Positions 1 to 8,676 of a stretch of 64,000 nucleotides of DNA are shown here, piece by piece; positions within the stretch are counted from its first letter, which is position 1; every line of letters starts with the position of its first letter. The notes below the pieces were generated by a model. That model made no database searches and was not told the DNA's origin. It saw nothing but the letters and a program-made list of their open reading frames with translations. Source of the DNA: CAVYUC01 sp963771595 (lineage in GTDB: Bacteria; Bacteroidota; Bacteroidia; Bacteroidales; Prolixibacteraceae). The translations under genes were made by a program, and so were the position numbers. The stretch is taken from contig CAVYUC010000016.1 in NCBI GenBank assembly GCA_963771595.1, positions 1 to 64,000 on the forward strand, in the 5' to 3' direction.

Positions 1-1855
1 CACTGCAGACATTCGGTGGGATAGTTGGAAGCCACATGATTTTCAGCGCTGTTATAGTTCGCCTGATGGCAACTGATGCATTCCGGGCTGGCATTGTTGT
101 GGTTCCCTGGTGGCATTCGGAGCATTGTTTTCCCGAATGGCCGCCGGTTAATGCAAATCCGGTAGTTGAAACATGGTCGAACTGTGATGGTATCCATGCT
201 GTGCTGGTGTGGCAGGTTTCACATTCCGTGGAAATTCCTGCCGTGGAATGATTTGGATTCTGCGCCTGATTGTAATTATCCGTGTGACAGGTATTGCACA
301 GGGTGGATGTTCCTGCATATCCATTGGTATGACAGGCCGAACATTCAGTGGCAACATGTGCACCGGTCAGCGGGAAGTTGGTGGCATTGTGGTCAAAATC
401 GGCACCTTCCCAACTGTTGGTGGTATGGCACTGCAGACATTCGGTGGGATAGTTTGGTGCCACATGATTTTCCGCGGAATTGTAATTGGCCTGGTGGCAG
501 CTGATGCATTCCGGGCTGGCATTTTCCGTGGTTCCCTGGTGGCATTCGGAACATTGTTTTCCCGAATGGCCGCCGGTTAATTCGAAGCTACTGGTTTCAG
601 CGTGGTTAAACTGCGATGGGCTCCAGCCATCTTCTGTGTGGCAGATTTCGCACTCCACTGAAATACCGGCATTGATATGGTTAGGATTGACGGCCTGGTT
701 GTAATCGTTGGTGTGACAACTGCCGCAAGCAGTTGAAGTTCCGGCAAAACCTTCGGAGTGACAATCAAGACAATCCGTTTGAATGTGTGCTCCTTTCAGT
801 GGGAAACCAGTGGCACTGTGATTGAATGATCCTTCTTCACGTCCGGTTGGATGACAGGAAAAACAAGCAATACTGTTATAGGAATAACCATTTACTTCGC
901 GGTGCTCCCTGTCGGCAGACGAGCGGTTATGTTCGTGACAGTCAATACAACTAAATAATGTAAATGTTTCAGGCTGCGTATGACAATCCGTACATCTGTC
1001 CCATTCACCATTGTGCGATCCGGAGTAGACAGGAAAATAAACCGCATCATGGGTTTTAAAATCTGCAGGGCTCCATCCGGGATCAGTAGTGTGACATTCC
1101 ATGCAATTGGATGAAAAGCCGGATCCCCGGTGCGATGGATTCGAAGCGGAATTGTAGTCCTGTTGATGGCAACTCACACATTCATTGGAAATTGGCTCAA
1201 AAACTCCCGAAGTGTGACAAGTGGCACAATCGTTTATTTCGTGGCCTTTGGATAACGGGAAGAAGTCGTGGTTGAAACCTGATGAAGTCCATTCCTGCGC
1301 TTCCATTTTATGGCATTCAATACAATTGTCCGATAAACCGGCCTCCACATGATTCGGGTTGGTGGTTGCCTCATAGTCCTGCCGGTGACAGTCGATACAT
1401 TCTATACCAAGAGGGGGAAATTCAAGCTGTGAAACGGAGGTATGACAGGATGCACAATCGGTAGTATTGTGCGCACCCAATAAAGGAAATCCCACCTGCT
1501 GGTGAATTTCAGTAATATTGGTTACAATCCATGATTCAGGCGTATGACATTGTGCGCAAGTCAAGCCCACGGTATTGTTGTGCATGTCGGTATGACAATC
1601 CATACAATTTGTTTTTGCCTCCGAAAACACAAGGGTTTCATGACAAGCTTTGCAATCAGCATAAACATGCTGTCCCTCGAGTTGAAAGTCAGTGGAATCG
1701 TGGCTGAAACCGGCTTTTTCTGCAGAAAATATCCATCCTTCCGTGGTATGGCAATCGGTACAGCTAAACGATAAGGATTCGCCGTGCGGGTTCTGCTGCG
1801 CCCCGGCTAAGCCGGACAGCAAAATCATTACAAATATCAATGGCAGCTTTTGCAT
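1..1855 (-). CDS. Giant multihaem cytochrome c (at least 24 CXXCH), partial at left edge
   Basis: Secreted or periplasmic multihaem c-type cytochrome, probably an electron conduit or store. The start is the ATG at 1855, followed by a signal peptide (MQKLPLIFVMILLSGLAGAQ). I count 23 CXXCH motifs in the continuous frame and a 24th after a frame break, roughly one per 25-40 residues; another is cut by the window edge. The last part is a tandem repeat of about 143 residues (429 bp), with units carrying GGHSGKQCSECHQG and NPNHxxAGIS. Near 92-97 the frame breaks: compared with the sister repeat at about 520 one base is missing, and the other frame resumes the haem pattern to base 1. The gene overlaps the stop of the upstream cytochrome gene by 19 bp, so they are probably translationally coupled. 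The exact family is unknown; a doubled-CXXCH/cytochrome c3-like class is likely. Confidence 0.88.
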   Translation of the reverse strand, partial: MQKLPLIFVMILLSGLAGAQQNPHGESLSFSCTDCHTTEGWIFSAEKAGFSHDSTDFQLEGQHVYADCKACHETLVFSEAKTNCMDCHTDMHNNTVGLTCAQCHTPESWIVTNITEIHQQVGFPLLGAHNTTDCASCHTSVSQLEFPPLGIECIDCHRQDYEATTNPNHVEAGLSDNCIECHKMEAQEWTSSGFNHDFFPLSKGHEINDCATCHTSGVFEPISNECVSCHQQDYNSASNPSHRGSGFSSNCMECHTTDPGWSPADFKTHDAVYFPVYSGSHNGEWDRCTDCHTQPETFTLFSCIDCHEHNRSSADREHREVNGYSYNSIACFSCHPTGREEGSFNHSATGFPLKGAHIQTDCLDCHSEGFAGTSTACGSCHTNDYNQAVNPNHINAGISVECEICHTEDGWSPSQFNHAETSSFELTGGHSGKQCSECHQGTTENASPECISCHQANYNSAENHVAPNYPTECLQCHTTNSWEGADFDHNATNFPLTGAHVATECSACHTNGYAGTSTLCNTCHTDNYNQAQNPNHSTAGISTECETCHTSTAWIPSQFDHVSTTGFALTGGHSGKQCSECHQGTTTMPARNASVAIRRTITALKIMWLPTIPPNVCS

Positions 1856-3433
1856 GAAATGTCATCAAATTGGTAAACAATATACTCCTTCGTTAATTCG
1901 TCATTCGGCTTGTGGCATTTAGCACAGGCCAAACCCGCATGTTTTCCGTCCAGTTTAAACCGGGCATTGTTATGGTCAAATTTTTCGGGTTTCCAGTTGC
2001 CAAAGATGTGACAATGTTCACAATCGGTTTGGCCATTTTTGGCAAACTGGCCGGAATGAACATCTTTATGACAGTTGGTGCACGACTGATTTTTCCAGTT
2101 AAACTGTTGTTTTGGTTCTTCTTTATCGCTATCAGCAAAATGACATACTCTGCAGCTTAGCATGGCGTGTTTTCCCTGAAGTTTAAAATCGGTTTTATTG
2201 TGATCAAAATTTATTTGGTTCCAAACCGACGCTGAATGGCAATTTTTGCAACCGGCCCCGGCCAGGTATTTCTCATCGAAATACAACTTGTGAATATTTT
2301 CGTGGCAATCTGTGCAACGGGTGCCCATATTTGAAAAATTCCATTTCTCTGTTTTTTTGTGGCAGGTAAAACATGGTGTGGCAAGGTGAGCACCTTCCAG
2401 CCGGAAATCTGTCTGGTTATGTTTTTCAATTCCGTAGGAAGACGGTGAGAATCCATCCACTGAGTGGCATTCTCCGCAATCTGAAACTATTCCGTTTTTA
2501 CTGAACTGCCCTTCGTGGTAATCTTTGTGGCAATCGGTGCAACGCTGGAATTTTAAATTTCTGGTGTAACTGCCGCTTGTGTGGCATTTTTTGCATTCCA
2601 CCGTTCTATGTTTTCCCTTCAACGGGAAATCGGTTTGTTCGTGATTAAATGTATTGAGTTGTTTCACTTCATGAAAAGAAAACTCGTTGTGGCATTTCGT
2701 GCAATCGTTTCCAAATTTATTTTGATGAACATCTTTATGGCAATCGCTACATTTTGCAAATTCAACGCCGGCAAACTGTTGAAACTCCTGCCCTTTTCGC
2801 TGTTCGGTTTTGTGGCATTTTGCGCAATCCACCTCCTTATGTTTCCCGATGAGTGGAAATTTGGTTTTTGAATGATTAAATCCAGGCGCAGGACGGAATG
2901 TTTTCTGATTGTGGCAGGAAAGGCAATTTTGTGAAAGGGTATTTTGATGAAAATCGACGTGGCAATCCAGACATTGGGTAGCCGAGCCCGAGCCAGGTAT
3001 GACCTTTTTTTTGAGAAATATTATTTTGAATAAGTTCCGGTTTATGGCAGTCAGCACATTTAATTTCTGCATGTTTCCCTTCCAGTTCATATCCTGCAAG
3101 CCGGTGGGTAAACGTATCTTTTTCGAAACGTACAATCTGAAATTCGCGGCCAAAATGTTCACCATGACAATCGTGACAATCTTTTCCGCTACTATCTGCG
3201 ACTGCATGAAATCCTTTTTTCAGATCGATTAAATTTTTGATTTCCTTATGGCATTCCAAACATTTTGGTGTGGTTTCCTTTTCGCCTAATATATGGCACT
3301 TTGTACAATTGGTTAAACCTTCGAGATGCGCATGGGCCCTTGACAATTCACCCGGTGAAAGTTGCGCAAAACCCTCGCTAAAAACTGTCATCAAAAGGAT
3401 ATAAAGAAAACCGTATTTTAAAGTTTGGCTCAT
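1837..3433 (-). CDS. 20-haem cytochrome c with one frame break
   Basis: Multihaem c-type cytochrome with a signal peptide at the ATG at 3433 (MSQTLKYGFLYILL...FAQ). Two overlapping frames together encode about 530 residues with 20 CXXCH motifs. The frames join at a run of eight A (minus strand, about 3002-3011): upstream ends with CADCHKPELIQNN, downstream resumes with ATQCLDCHVDFHQ. Most haem sites follow a repeated layout, F(D/N)HxxTxFxLxGKH followed by CxxCH, with a second CxxCH after a HKDVH-like segment, as in doubled-CXXCH proteins. The last residues are CKSCH directly before the stop, so the final haem sits at the C terminus. It lies between the FAD oxidoreductase (18 bp upstream) and the larger cytochrome (overlapping), so it is probably an intermediate carrier. 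The homopolymer makes a sequence error plausible. Confidence 0.87.
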
Positions 3434-3451
3434 TAAAAAGACTTAATCCAA

Positions 3452-4792
3452 CTAGTTTTTTTCGTGTTTTAAAATTGCTTCACCGTATTTCCGGGTGATT
3501 TCAATTCCTGCATTTTTCAGAAACTGTGTTGGCAGTTCTCCCCCTGCAAAAATGTATACCAAATCATTTTCCAGTTGCAGCGGTGCTTCCTGCCCGGCAA
3601 CTTCAATGGTTACCACTTTGTTTTCAATCGCTATTACATTGGAATTCAGCAGCACCTCAAATTTTCCGGCAGCAACTGCTTCATCCAGTCTTTTTTTGTT
3701 TTTAGGTTTCAATCTCGAAAAGGCATCTTTCCGGTATGAAAGTGTCACCTGGTTGTGTTCGGCCAAAAGCAATGCAGATTCTATAGCCGAATCGCCGCCT
3801 CCGACTACAACTGCTTTTTTTTCTGAAATGAGTTCCGGCTCCAGCAACCGGTAGGCAACTTTGGCAGATTCTTCACCTGGAATGTTCAGTTTTCGCGGTG
3901 AACCGCGACGACCGATTGCCAGCAAAACTTTTTTGGTGGAATAGGATTCGCCTTGTTTTGTTAAAATCCGGAAACCTCCATTTTCAGGAACTATTTTTTC
4001 CACCTTTGTATTCTCTTCTATTGTAATTTCATTTTTTCCAAGCACCGTTGTCCAAAGATTCAGCAGTTCAATTTTATCGGTTTCAAATAATTTCACTTTA
4101 CCATGCAGCGGCAAATCCATAGGCGATGTCATCACAATTTTCGCCCGCGGGAAAGTAAAAACCGTTCCTCCAAGTGAATCCTGTTCCAGGGTCAATGTTT
4201 TCAGTTGGTGTTTTTTAGCCGTAAGGGTGGCTGAAATTCCTGCCGGTCCTGCGCCGATAATAATTAAATCGTAATCTTCATTTCCTTTACGATTTATCGA
4301 TCGGACGATATTTTCCACTGCCTGTTTTCCCTGTTCCACTGCATTTTTTATCAATCCCATTCCGCCCATTTCTCCCGCGATAAAAATTCCCCTGACATTC
4401 GATTCGAAATACTGGTTCACATGTGGCAAATCCACACCCCGTTTTTCTGTTCCGATACAAAGGGTGATTGCCTGTGTTGGGCAGGCATGAAAACAGGCTC
4501 CATGCCCAACGCAGTGACTGGCATTAATAACTGTGGCTTTTCCGTTTCTTATTCCAAGAATGTCTTTCTCCGGACATGCACGAATACAGGCTCCGCTCTG
4601 GATGCAGGAGTTAACATCGACAACCGGATGCAGCGAAACCGGTTCGTGCACACCATCTTCTTTGGCCATCTTTATTTTCTCTTCCACTATCCGCGATTCG
4701 CGACGCAATTTCCTGATGTAAATAAGCAGAACGCCAAGCAGGAAAATCCCTACAATTCCGTAAATAACTATTTTTTCGAGCAGTAATTCCAT
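3452..4792 (-). CDS. Membrane-anchored ferredoxin/FAD/NAD(P) oxidoreductase
   Basis: Predicted oxidoreductase moving electrons between NAD(P)H and Fe-S or haem partners. In order: an N-terminal membrane helix (residues about 5-27), a two-cluster ferredoxin domain (about 60-115), then a thioredoxin-reductase-like flavoprotein with an FAD site (IIIGAGPAGISA) and an NAD(P) site (VVVGGGDSAIESA). No CxxC redox pair is seen between the nucleotide sites, so it is not a thioredoxin reductase; YpdA-like proteins are the closest idea. Each ferredoxin motif has the spacing C-x5-C-x3-C-P (CIQSGACIRACP and CVGHGACFHACP), lacking the usual second Cys. I chose the ATG at 4792, four bases after the stop of the upstream membrane gene, over a TTG at 4819. 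It sits between the membrane protein and the cytochromes, which suggests one electron-transfer complex. Confidence 0.85.
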   Translation of the reverse strand: MELLLEKIVIYGIVGIFLLGVLLIYIRKLRRESRIVEEKIKMAKEDGVHEPVSLHPVVDVNSCIQSGACIRACPEKDILGIRNGKATVINASHCVGHGACFHACPTQAITLCIGTEKRGVDLPHVNQYFESNVRGIFIAGEMGGMGLIKNAVEQGKQAVENIVRSINRKGNEDYDLIIIGAGPAGISATLTAKKHQLKTLTLEQDSLGGTVFTFPRAKIVMTSPMDLPLHGKVKLFETDKIELLNLWTTVLGKNEITIEENTKVEKIVPENGGFRILTKQGESYSTKKVLLAIGRRGSPRKLNIPGEESAKVAYRLLEPELISEKKAVVVGGGDSAIESALLLAEHNQVTLSYRKDAFSRLKPKNKKRLDEAVAAGKFEVLLNSNVIAIENKVVTIEVAGQEAPLQLENDLVYIFAGGELPTQFLKNAGIEITRKYGEAILKHEKN

Positions 4793-4796
4793 CTTT

Positions 4797-5666
4797 TTAA
4801 AAAATCCAGGTGTATCCAAAAACCATTGCCACAGTTATATGAATCAACATAATTACCAGCATAATAAGCGCAAATGGAAGGTGTGCGACGTGCCAGTACC
4901 TCAAATAATTTTGCATCGACGAAAGCCAGTTAATCCGGCGGTTTAGCTTTATTTTTGATTTGAACAATTTCAAAACTTGGTGGTAATTTTTCCCAGTCAG
5001 TTGCTTCGTTTTCAGTTCCAGTTTAATTTCCTTCATCAACTGTCCTTCAAACTGAAACCTTTTTACAATGCGTACCAAAAAAGTGGCGCCTTCATTTGGC
5101 GTTCTTTCGTTTAGCTTGTCATTCAGCGCCGAAATAATTTCATAGTCCATATTGTATTTATTTTTTAATTCGGAATAGAGATCGGTTTCAATACTGCTTA
5201 AATCACTCATACTCAATTCCCGACCCTGAATTGTGCGGGGAATTTGCAGATAAATAAACCTGCCGATTACTCCGCTGAGAACTACTGCTACCATACTCCA
5301 GAAGCTGATGGCGACAATTCCTCCGAACTTGAAAGTGGTATGATACAAAACCAGAACGGGACCAAGTGTGCATAGAAAAATGTGAAATTCGAGCCAGTAT
5401 TTTAATTTACCAATCTGTGAAAAACGGCGAAACCGTTTGCGGGCCATGTATCCGAACACGCCTATCAGCAAAAATATTGAGCCTGCAATTCCAATTCCGT
5501 GGCCAATTGTGCCCGTTGGTTTCAGTAAATCGTAATGCTGATGAAAATGGCGATCTGTGATGCCGGTTGCATAATATCCGGCTCCATAAATCCCAAGTAA
5601 TAAAAAGACAATTATGGTTATTGCAGAAAGGGTAAAAATATAGATATTATGCTCTAACCTGTTCAT
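4797..5666 (-). CDS. Polytopic membrane protein, probable b-type cytochrome subunit
   Basis: A 289-residue membrane protein with an N-terminal helix (about 10-32), further helices near 50-70, 88-112 and 118-140, a charged cytoplasmic-looking segment (about 145-235), and a last helix near 255-285. Histidines lie in or next to helices (HQHYD, LEFHIFLC, LYHTTF, WHVAHLPFAL, MLIHITVAM), as expected for a membrane dihaem b protein. I do not recognise a named family. It is the first gene of the operon with the Fe-S flavoprotein and two multihaem cytochromes, so a quinone- or flavoprotein-linked electron step across the membrane is the likely role. The 249 bp upstream to the divergent gene at 5916 are AT-rich and should hold both promoters. 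Confidence 0.7.
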   Translation of the reverse strand: MNRLEHNIYIFTLSAITIIVFLLLGIYGAGYYATGITDRHFHQHYDLLKPTGTIGHGIGIAGSIFLLIGVFGYMARKRFRRFSQIGKLKYWLEFHIFLCTLGPVLVLYHTTFKFGGIVAISFWSMVAVVLSGVIGRFIYLQIPRTIQGRELSMSDLSSIETDLYSELKNKYNMDYEIISALNDKLNERTPNEGATFLVRIVKRFQFEGQLMKEIKLELKTKQLTGKNYHQVLKLFKSKIKLNRRINWLSSMQNYLRYWHVAHLPFALIMLVIMLIHITVAMVFGYTWIF

Positions 5667-5915
5667 TTACTTTGTTATTGAATGATTTAGCAGACGCTAA
5701 AAATAATCATATTCCTATAGTTAGATACGTTCAACTTATATCCCAAAGTATTTTAAACTGATTCCAAATTGTATATTATGGTTATATTAAACTGAAGTTC
5801 ATTGTCTTAAATACAATAATAAATATGTTATTTATAATCTGTACAAAAGAATATTCTGAATTAAATCAACTAATTCGTTATATTAATTGCTGAAATTGTA
5901 CAAAAGACATCACAT

Positions 5916-7304
5916 ATGAAGTTTATATTTTTGTTACTGCTATTAACTGCTTTTTTTATCGTCCGGGCACAAAAACCGCGGCTGATTGTTCTGACCGATA
6001 TTGGTCAGGATCCGGATGATCAGCAGTCGATGGTGCGATTGCTGCATTATGCCAACGATTTTGAAATTGAAGGATTAATTGCCACAGCTGACAACAATTC
6101 TAAAAACGAAGATCCTGTTATAAAGGACGAAATTATTCATAAATTAATCGATGATTATCAGAAATGCCTTCCAAACTTCCGAAACCATTCCAAAGGCTTT
6201 CCTGAAGCAGAAGTTTTACATCAAACCGTAAAGAAAGGGAACAGCAAAGGAGGCACGGATGTTCCTTTGCAGGATTTCATTGGCGAAGGTTTTGATACGG
6301 AAGGTTCCGAACATATCCTGAAAGTAGTTGATGAACCCAACACGCAAAAGGTTTGTATTGCTGTTTGGGGAGGTGCATGTGATTTGGCACAGGCACTCTG
6401 GAAGGTTAAAAACACCCGTAATCAGGAAGAAGTGGAAAGGTTCGTTAAAAAACTGCGAGTTTATTTTATTGGGAAACAAGATGCATCCAATCAGTGGATT
6501 ATAGATAATTTCCCGGATTTATGGCTCATTCTGGCACTCGATCGTGGTGGAGACAAATGGCAGTCGGGCTATCGCGGCATGTTTTGGGGCGGCGACATGT
6601 CGAACACATCACGCGAATGGATTCATGAAAACGTTCATGGCCACAATCCGCTGGCAGATAATTACCCTGATAAAACTTACACCGGCGGCGAAAATAAAAA
6701 CCCGCACATGGCATTAAAAGAAGGCGATTCCCCTTCCCTGCTCTATTTCATTCCCAACGGGCTAAATGTTATCGAGCACCCTGAATGGGGCGGCTGGGGC
6801 GGCCGTTATGAAGAGGTAAAACCGAATTTTTTCAGGGATGCTGATGATACTGTTTTCGATGTTTCTGAAGGAAAAGTGATTTCTTCGCCCCGGGCAACGG
6901 TTTTTCGCTGGCGCGAGGATTTTCAGAATGATTTTCTGGCGCGAATCGACTGGGGTGCAACCTCCGATTACAGTGCGGCCAATCATAAACCGCTTGCCGC
7001 GGTAAATGGCGATATCAAACGCGAGCCACTGCATATACTGGCATCGCCGGGTAAAAAAATAAAACTTGACGCCATAATCTCACACGACCCCGATCGGGAT
7101 CAGTTAACCATTGACTGGTTTCTATACCGCGAGGCCGGAACGTACGAAGATGAAGTAAAAATTAAACCGCAACGAAAAGGAAAAGCCAAAGTTAAAGTTC
7201 CGAAAGATGCCGCAGGAAGCAGCATTCACATCATTTGCAAAGTAACGGATGACGGCTCGCCCTCGCTTTGCGCTTACAAACGGGTGATTATTAACGTGCT
7301 TTAA
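5916..7304 (+). CDS. Sde182 (DUF1593) family protein, copy 1
   Basis: Secreted protein of the family called cellulose-binding Sde182 or DUF1593, whose N-terminal domain has a nucleoside-hydrolase-like fold. Signal peptide at residues 1-18 (MKFIFLLLLLTAFFIVRAQ). The metal/ribose-site-like motif LTDIGQDPDDQQSM follows at once, resembling the DxDxxxDD loop of nucleoside hydrolases. Family motifs EGDSPSLLYFIPNGL and WGGWGGRYE are present. The last 100 residues form the cadherin/PKD-like C-terminal domain (HDPDRDQLTIDWFLYREAGTY). At 462 residues it is full length. It is the first of five paralogues within 17 kb and the only one placed upstream of the esterase and fucosidase. The true substrate of the family is not established; a glycoside hydrolase acting on ribosides or similar furanosides is inference from the fold. 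Confidence 0.87.
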   Translation: MKFIFLLLLLTAFFIVRAQKPRLIVLTDIGQDPDDQQSMVRLLHYANDFEIEGLIATADNNSKNEDPVIKDEIIHKLIDDYQKCLPNFRNHSKGFPEAEVLHQTVKKGNSKGGTDVPLQDFIGEGFDTEGSEHILKVVDEPNTQKVCIAVWGGACDLAQALWKVKNTRNQEEVERFVKKLRVYFIGKQDASNQWIIDNFPDLWLILALDRGGDKWQSGYRGMFWGGDMSNTSREWIHENVHGHNPLADNYPDKTYTGGENKNPHMALKEGDSPSLLYFIPNGLNVIEHPEWGGWGGRYEEVKPNFFRDADDTVFDVSEGKVISSPRATVFRWREDFQNDFLARIDWGATSDYSAANHKPLAAVNGDIKREPLHILASPGKKIKLDAIISHDPDRDQLTIDWFLYREAGTYEDEVKIKPQRKGKAKVKVPKDAAGSSIHIICKVTDDGSPSLCAYKRVIINVL

Positions 7305-7368
7305 AAATCACAAATTCTTTTAAGTTCTTACCGGTTTATATTTCTGTTATCGTGCCTGTTATAAGAAA

Positions 7369-8517
7369 TTATTTAAACAACAGCGGTGCAAATTCATTCA
7401 ATGCCCTGCGCCAGGTCAGCCATTCATGGGCAGTTCCCTGCGATTCGTGAAAAACAATATTGTTGATTCCGTGGTCTTTTAATTCCTGAACCAACTCTTT
7501 CGGATTCCGCTCTTCCGTTCCGGTGCTGACAAAAAACAGTTTTATCTGATTGTTAAAAGCTGCAGCATCGTTAAATAATCCATTGAAGGCATTTTCAATT
7601 CCATCGTCACCACGGACAAATAAACCACTGAATGTACCCATCCAGTCAAACTTGTCCATATTGGCAGAGACAGTCAGGCAGGTTTGAAAACCGCCCCTCG
7701 AAAGACCGGCCATCGCACGATTCCGGCTGTCGGTTTTTGTGCGTAATGTTTTGTCGATATATGGAATGAGGTTTCTGGCATATATTTCTGAAATATCGCC
7801 CGAAGCTTCCCGGACATCGGGGTTGGTTTGAATATCTCCACTTGGCATTACCACAATCATCGGGACTGCTTTTCCGATGGCAATCAAACCATCCATAATA
7901 TTCGCCATATGCCCCTGAACCGGCCAGCCGTTTTCATCTTCGCCCCAACCATGAACCAGATAAAGTACAGGATAATTTTTATCCGGATTCTGCTCATATT
8001 CAGCCGGAACATAAACATTGATATGACGTTCCATTCCATTTATTTCTGACCAGTAATCAATGGAACGAACTTGTCCGTGAGGGATATTTTTGTTGAAACG
8101 GTAATAATCTCCTTCCGGGCCTTCCGGAATTTCAATACCCGAATTTTCCCAGTTGCTTCCAAAAAACGATTCGGTATTTCTGTCCATCACCGGAACGCCA
8201 TCGATTAAAATCGCATAATAATGAAAACCTACAACTTGTGGTGCGCATTTTCCTTTCCAAACGCCGTTTTCCCCTTTTTCCAAATCGTATTTTTTGCCGC
8301 CGATATCCACCTGTACATTTTGGGCAGTGGGCGCAACTACGCGAAAAATAGCTTCCCGTGTTTCTGCATTTACGCCGGGATACGTGGATATAAATGTGTT
8401 GGTTGACGCCGGTTTATAACCTTCGGGAAGTGGTTCTGCCTGTGGTCCTCTGCCCGGCTGTGCCGAAGCCAAACCGCAAATTACAACCGCTGCGAGTGAT
8501 ACAATCAGTTTTTTCAT
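7369..8517 (-). CDS. Secreted alpha/beta-hydrolase esterase (CE1/esterase D type)
   Basis: Carbohydrate esterase-like protein of 382 residues. A signal peptide (MKKLIVSLAAVVICGLASAQ) is followed by an immunoglobulin-like N-terminal domain (about 35-125, as in Fae1A/XynZ-type esterases) and an alpha/beta-hydrolase catalytic domain. The nucleophile elbow is GLSRGG (Ser near residue 245), and the catalytic His is probably in GTAHEWLTW near the end. Such enzymes remove acetyl, feruloyl or similar acyl groups from polysaccharide side chains. It runs in the same direction as the GH29 gene upstream (159 bp gap) and converges with the first Sde182 gene. It fits the locus as a deacylating enzyme that opens decorated substrate; the exact acyl group is unknown. 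Confidence 0.85.
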   Translation of the reverse strand: MKKLIVSLAAVVICGLASAQPGRGPQAEPLPEGYKPASTNTFISTYPGVNAETREAIFRVVAPTAQNVQVDIGGKKYDLEKGENGVWKGKCAPQVVGFHYYAILIDGVPVMDRNTESFFGSNWENSGIEIPEGPEGDYYRFNKNIPHGQVRSIDYWSEINGMERHINVYVPAEYEQNPDKNYPVLYLVHGWGEDENGWPVQGHMANIMDGLIAIGKAVPMIVVMPSGDIQTNPDVREASGDISEIYARNLIPYIDKTLRTKTDSRNRAMAGLSRGGFQTCLTVSANMDKFDWMGTFSGLFVRGDDGIENAFNGLFNDAAAFNNQIKLFFVSTGTEERNPKELVQELKDHGINNIVFHESQGTAHEWLTWRRALNEFAPLLFK

Positions 8518-8676
8518 TTTAATTGGATTTAGTAAGAAGTTAAATTTATTTATTCATTCATTAAAAGTTTTCCAACAAATATTTTCAAAAAATCATCAGT
8601 TTTAAAGTTATACGAAATTTAACAGGAATACTTTAACTTTTCGATGTTTAAAAATTTTCTTTTTAGCGGAATAAAT

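Noticed and set aside
36..704. Plus-strand open frames across the cytochrome region
   Set aside because: They are antisense shadows of haem-rich coding sequence; the minus strand has a signal peptide and regular CXXCH spacing.
1..860. CRISPR-like direct repeats
   Set aside because: The repeats are long coding repeats (429 bp) with conserved protein motifs, not short repeats with variable spacers; no cas genes occur.
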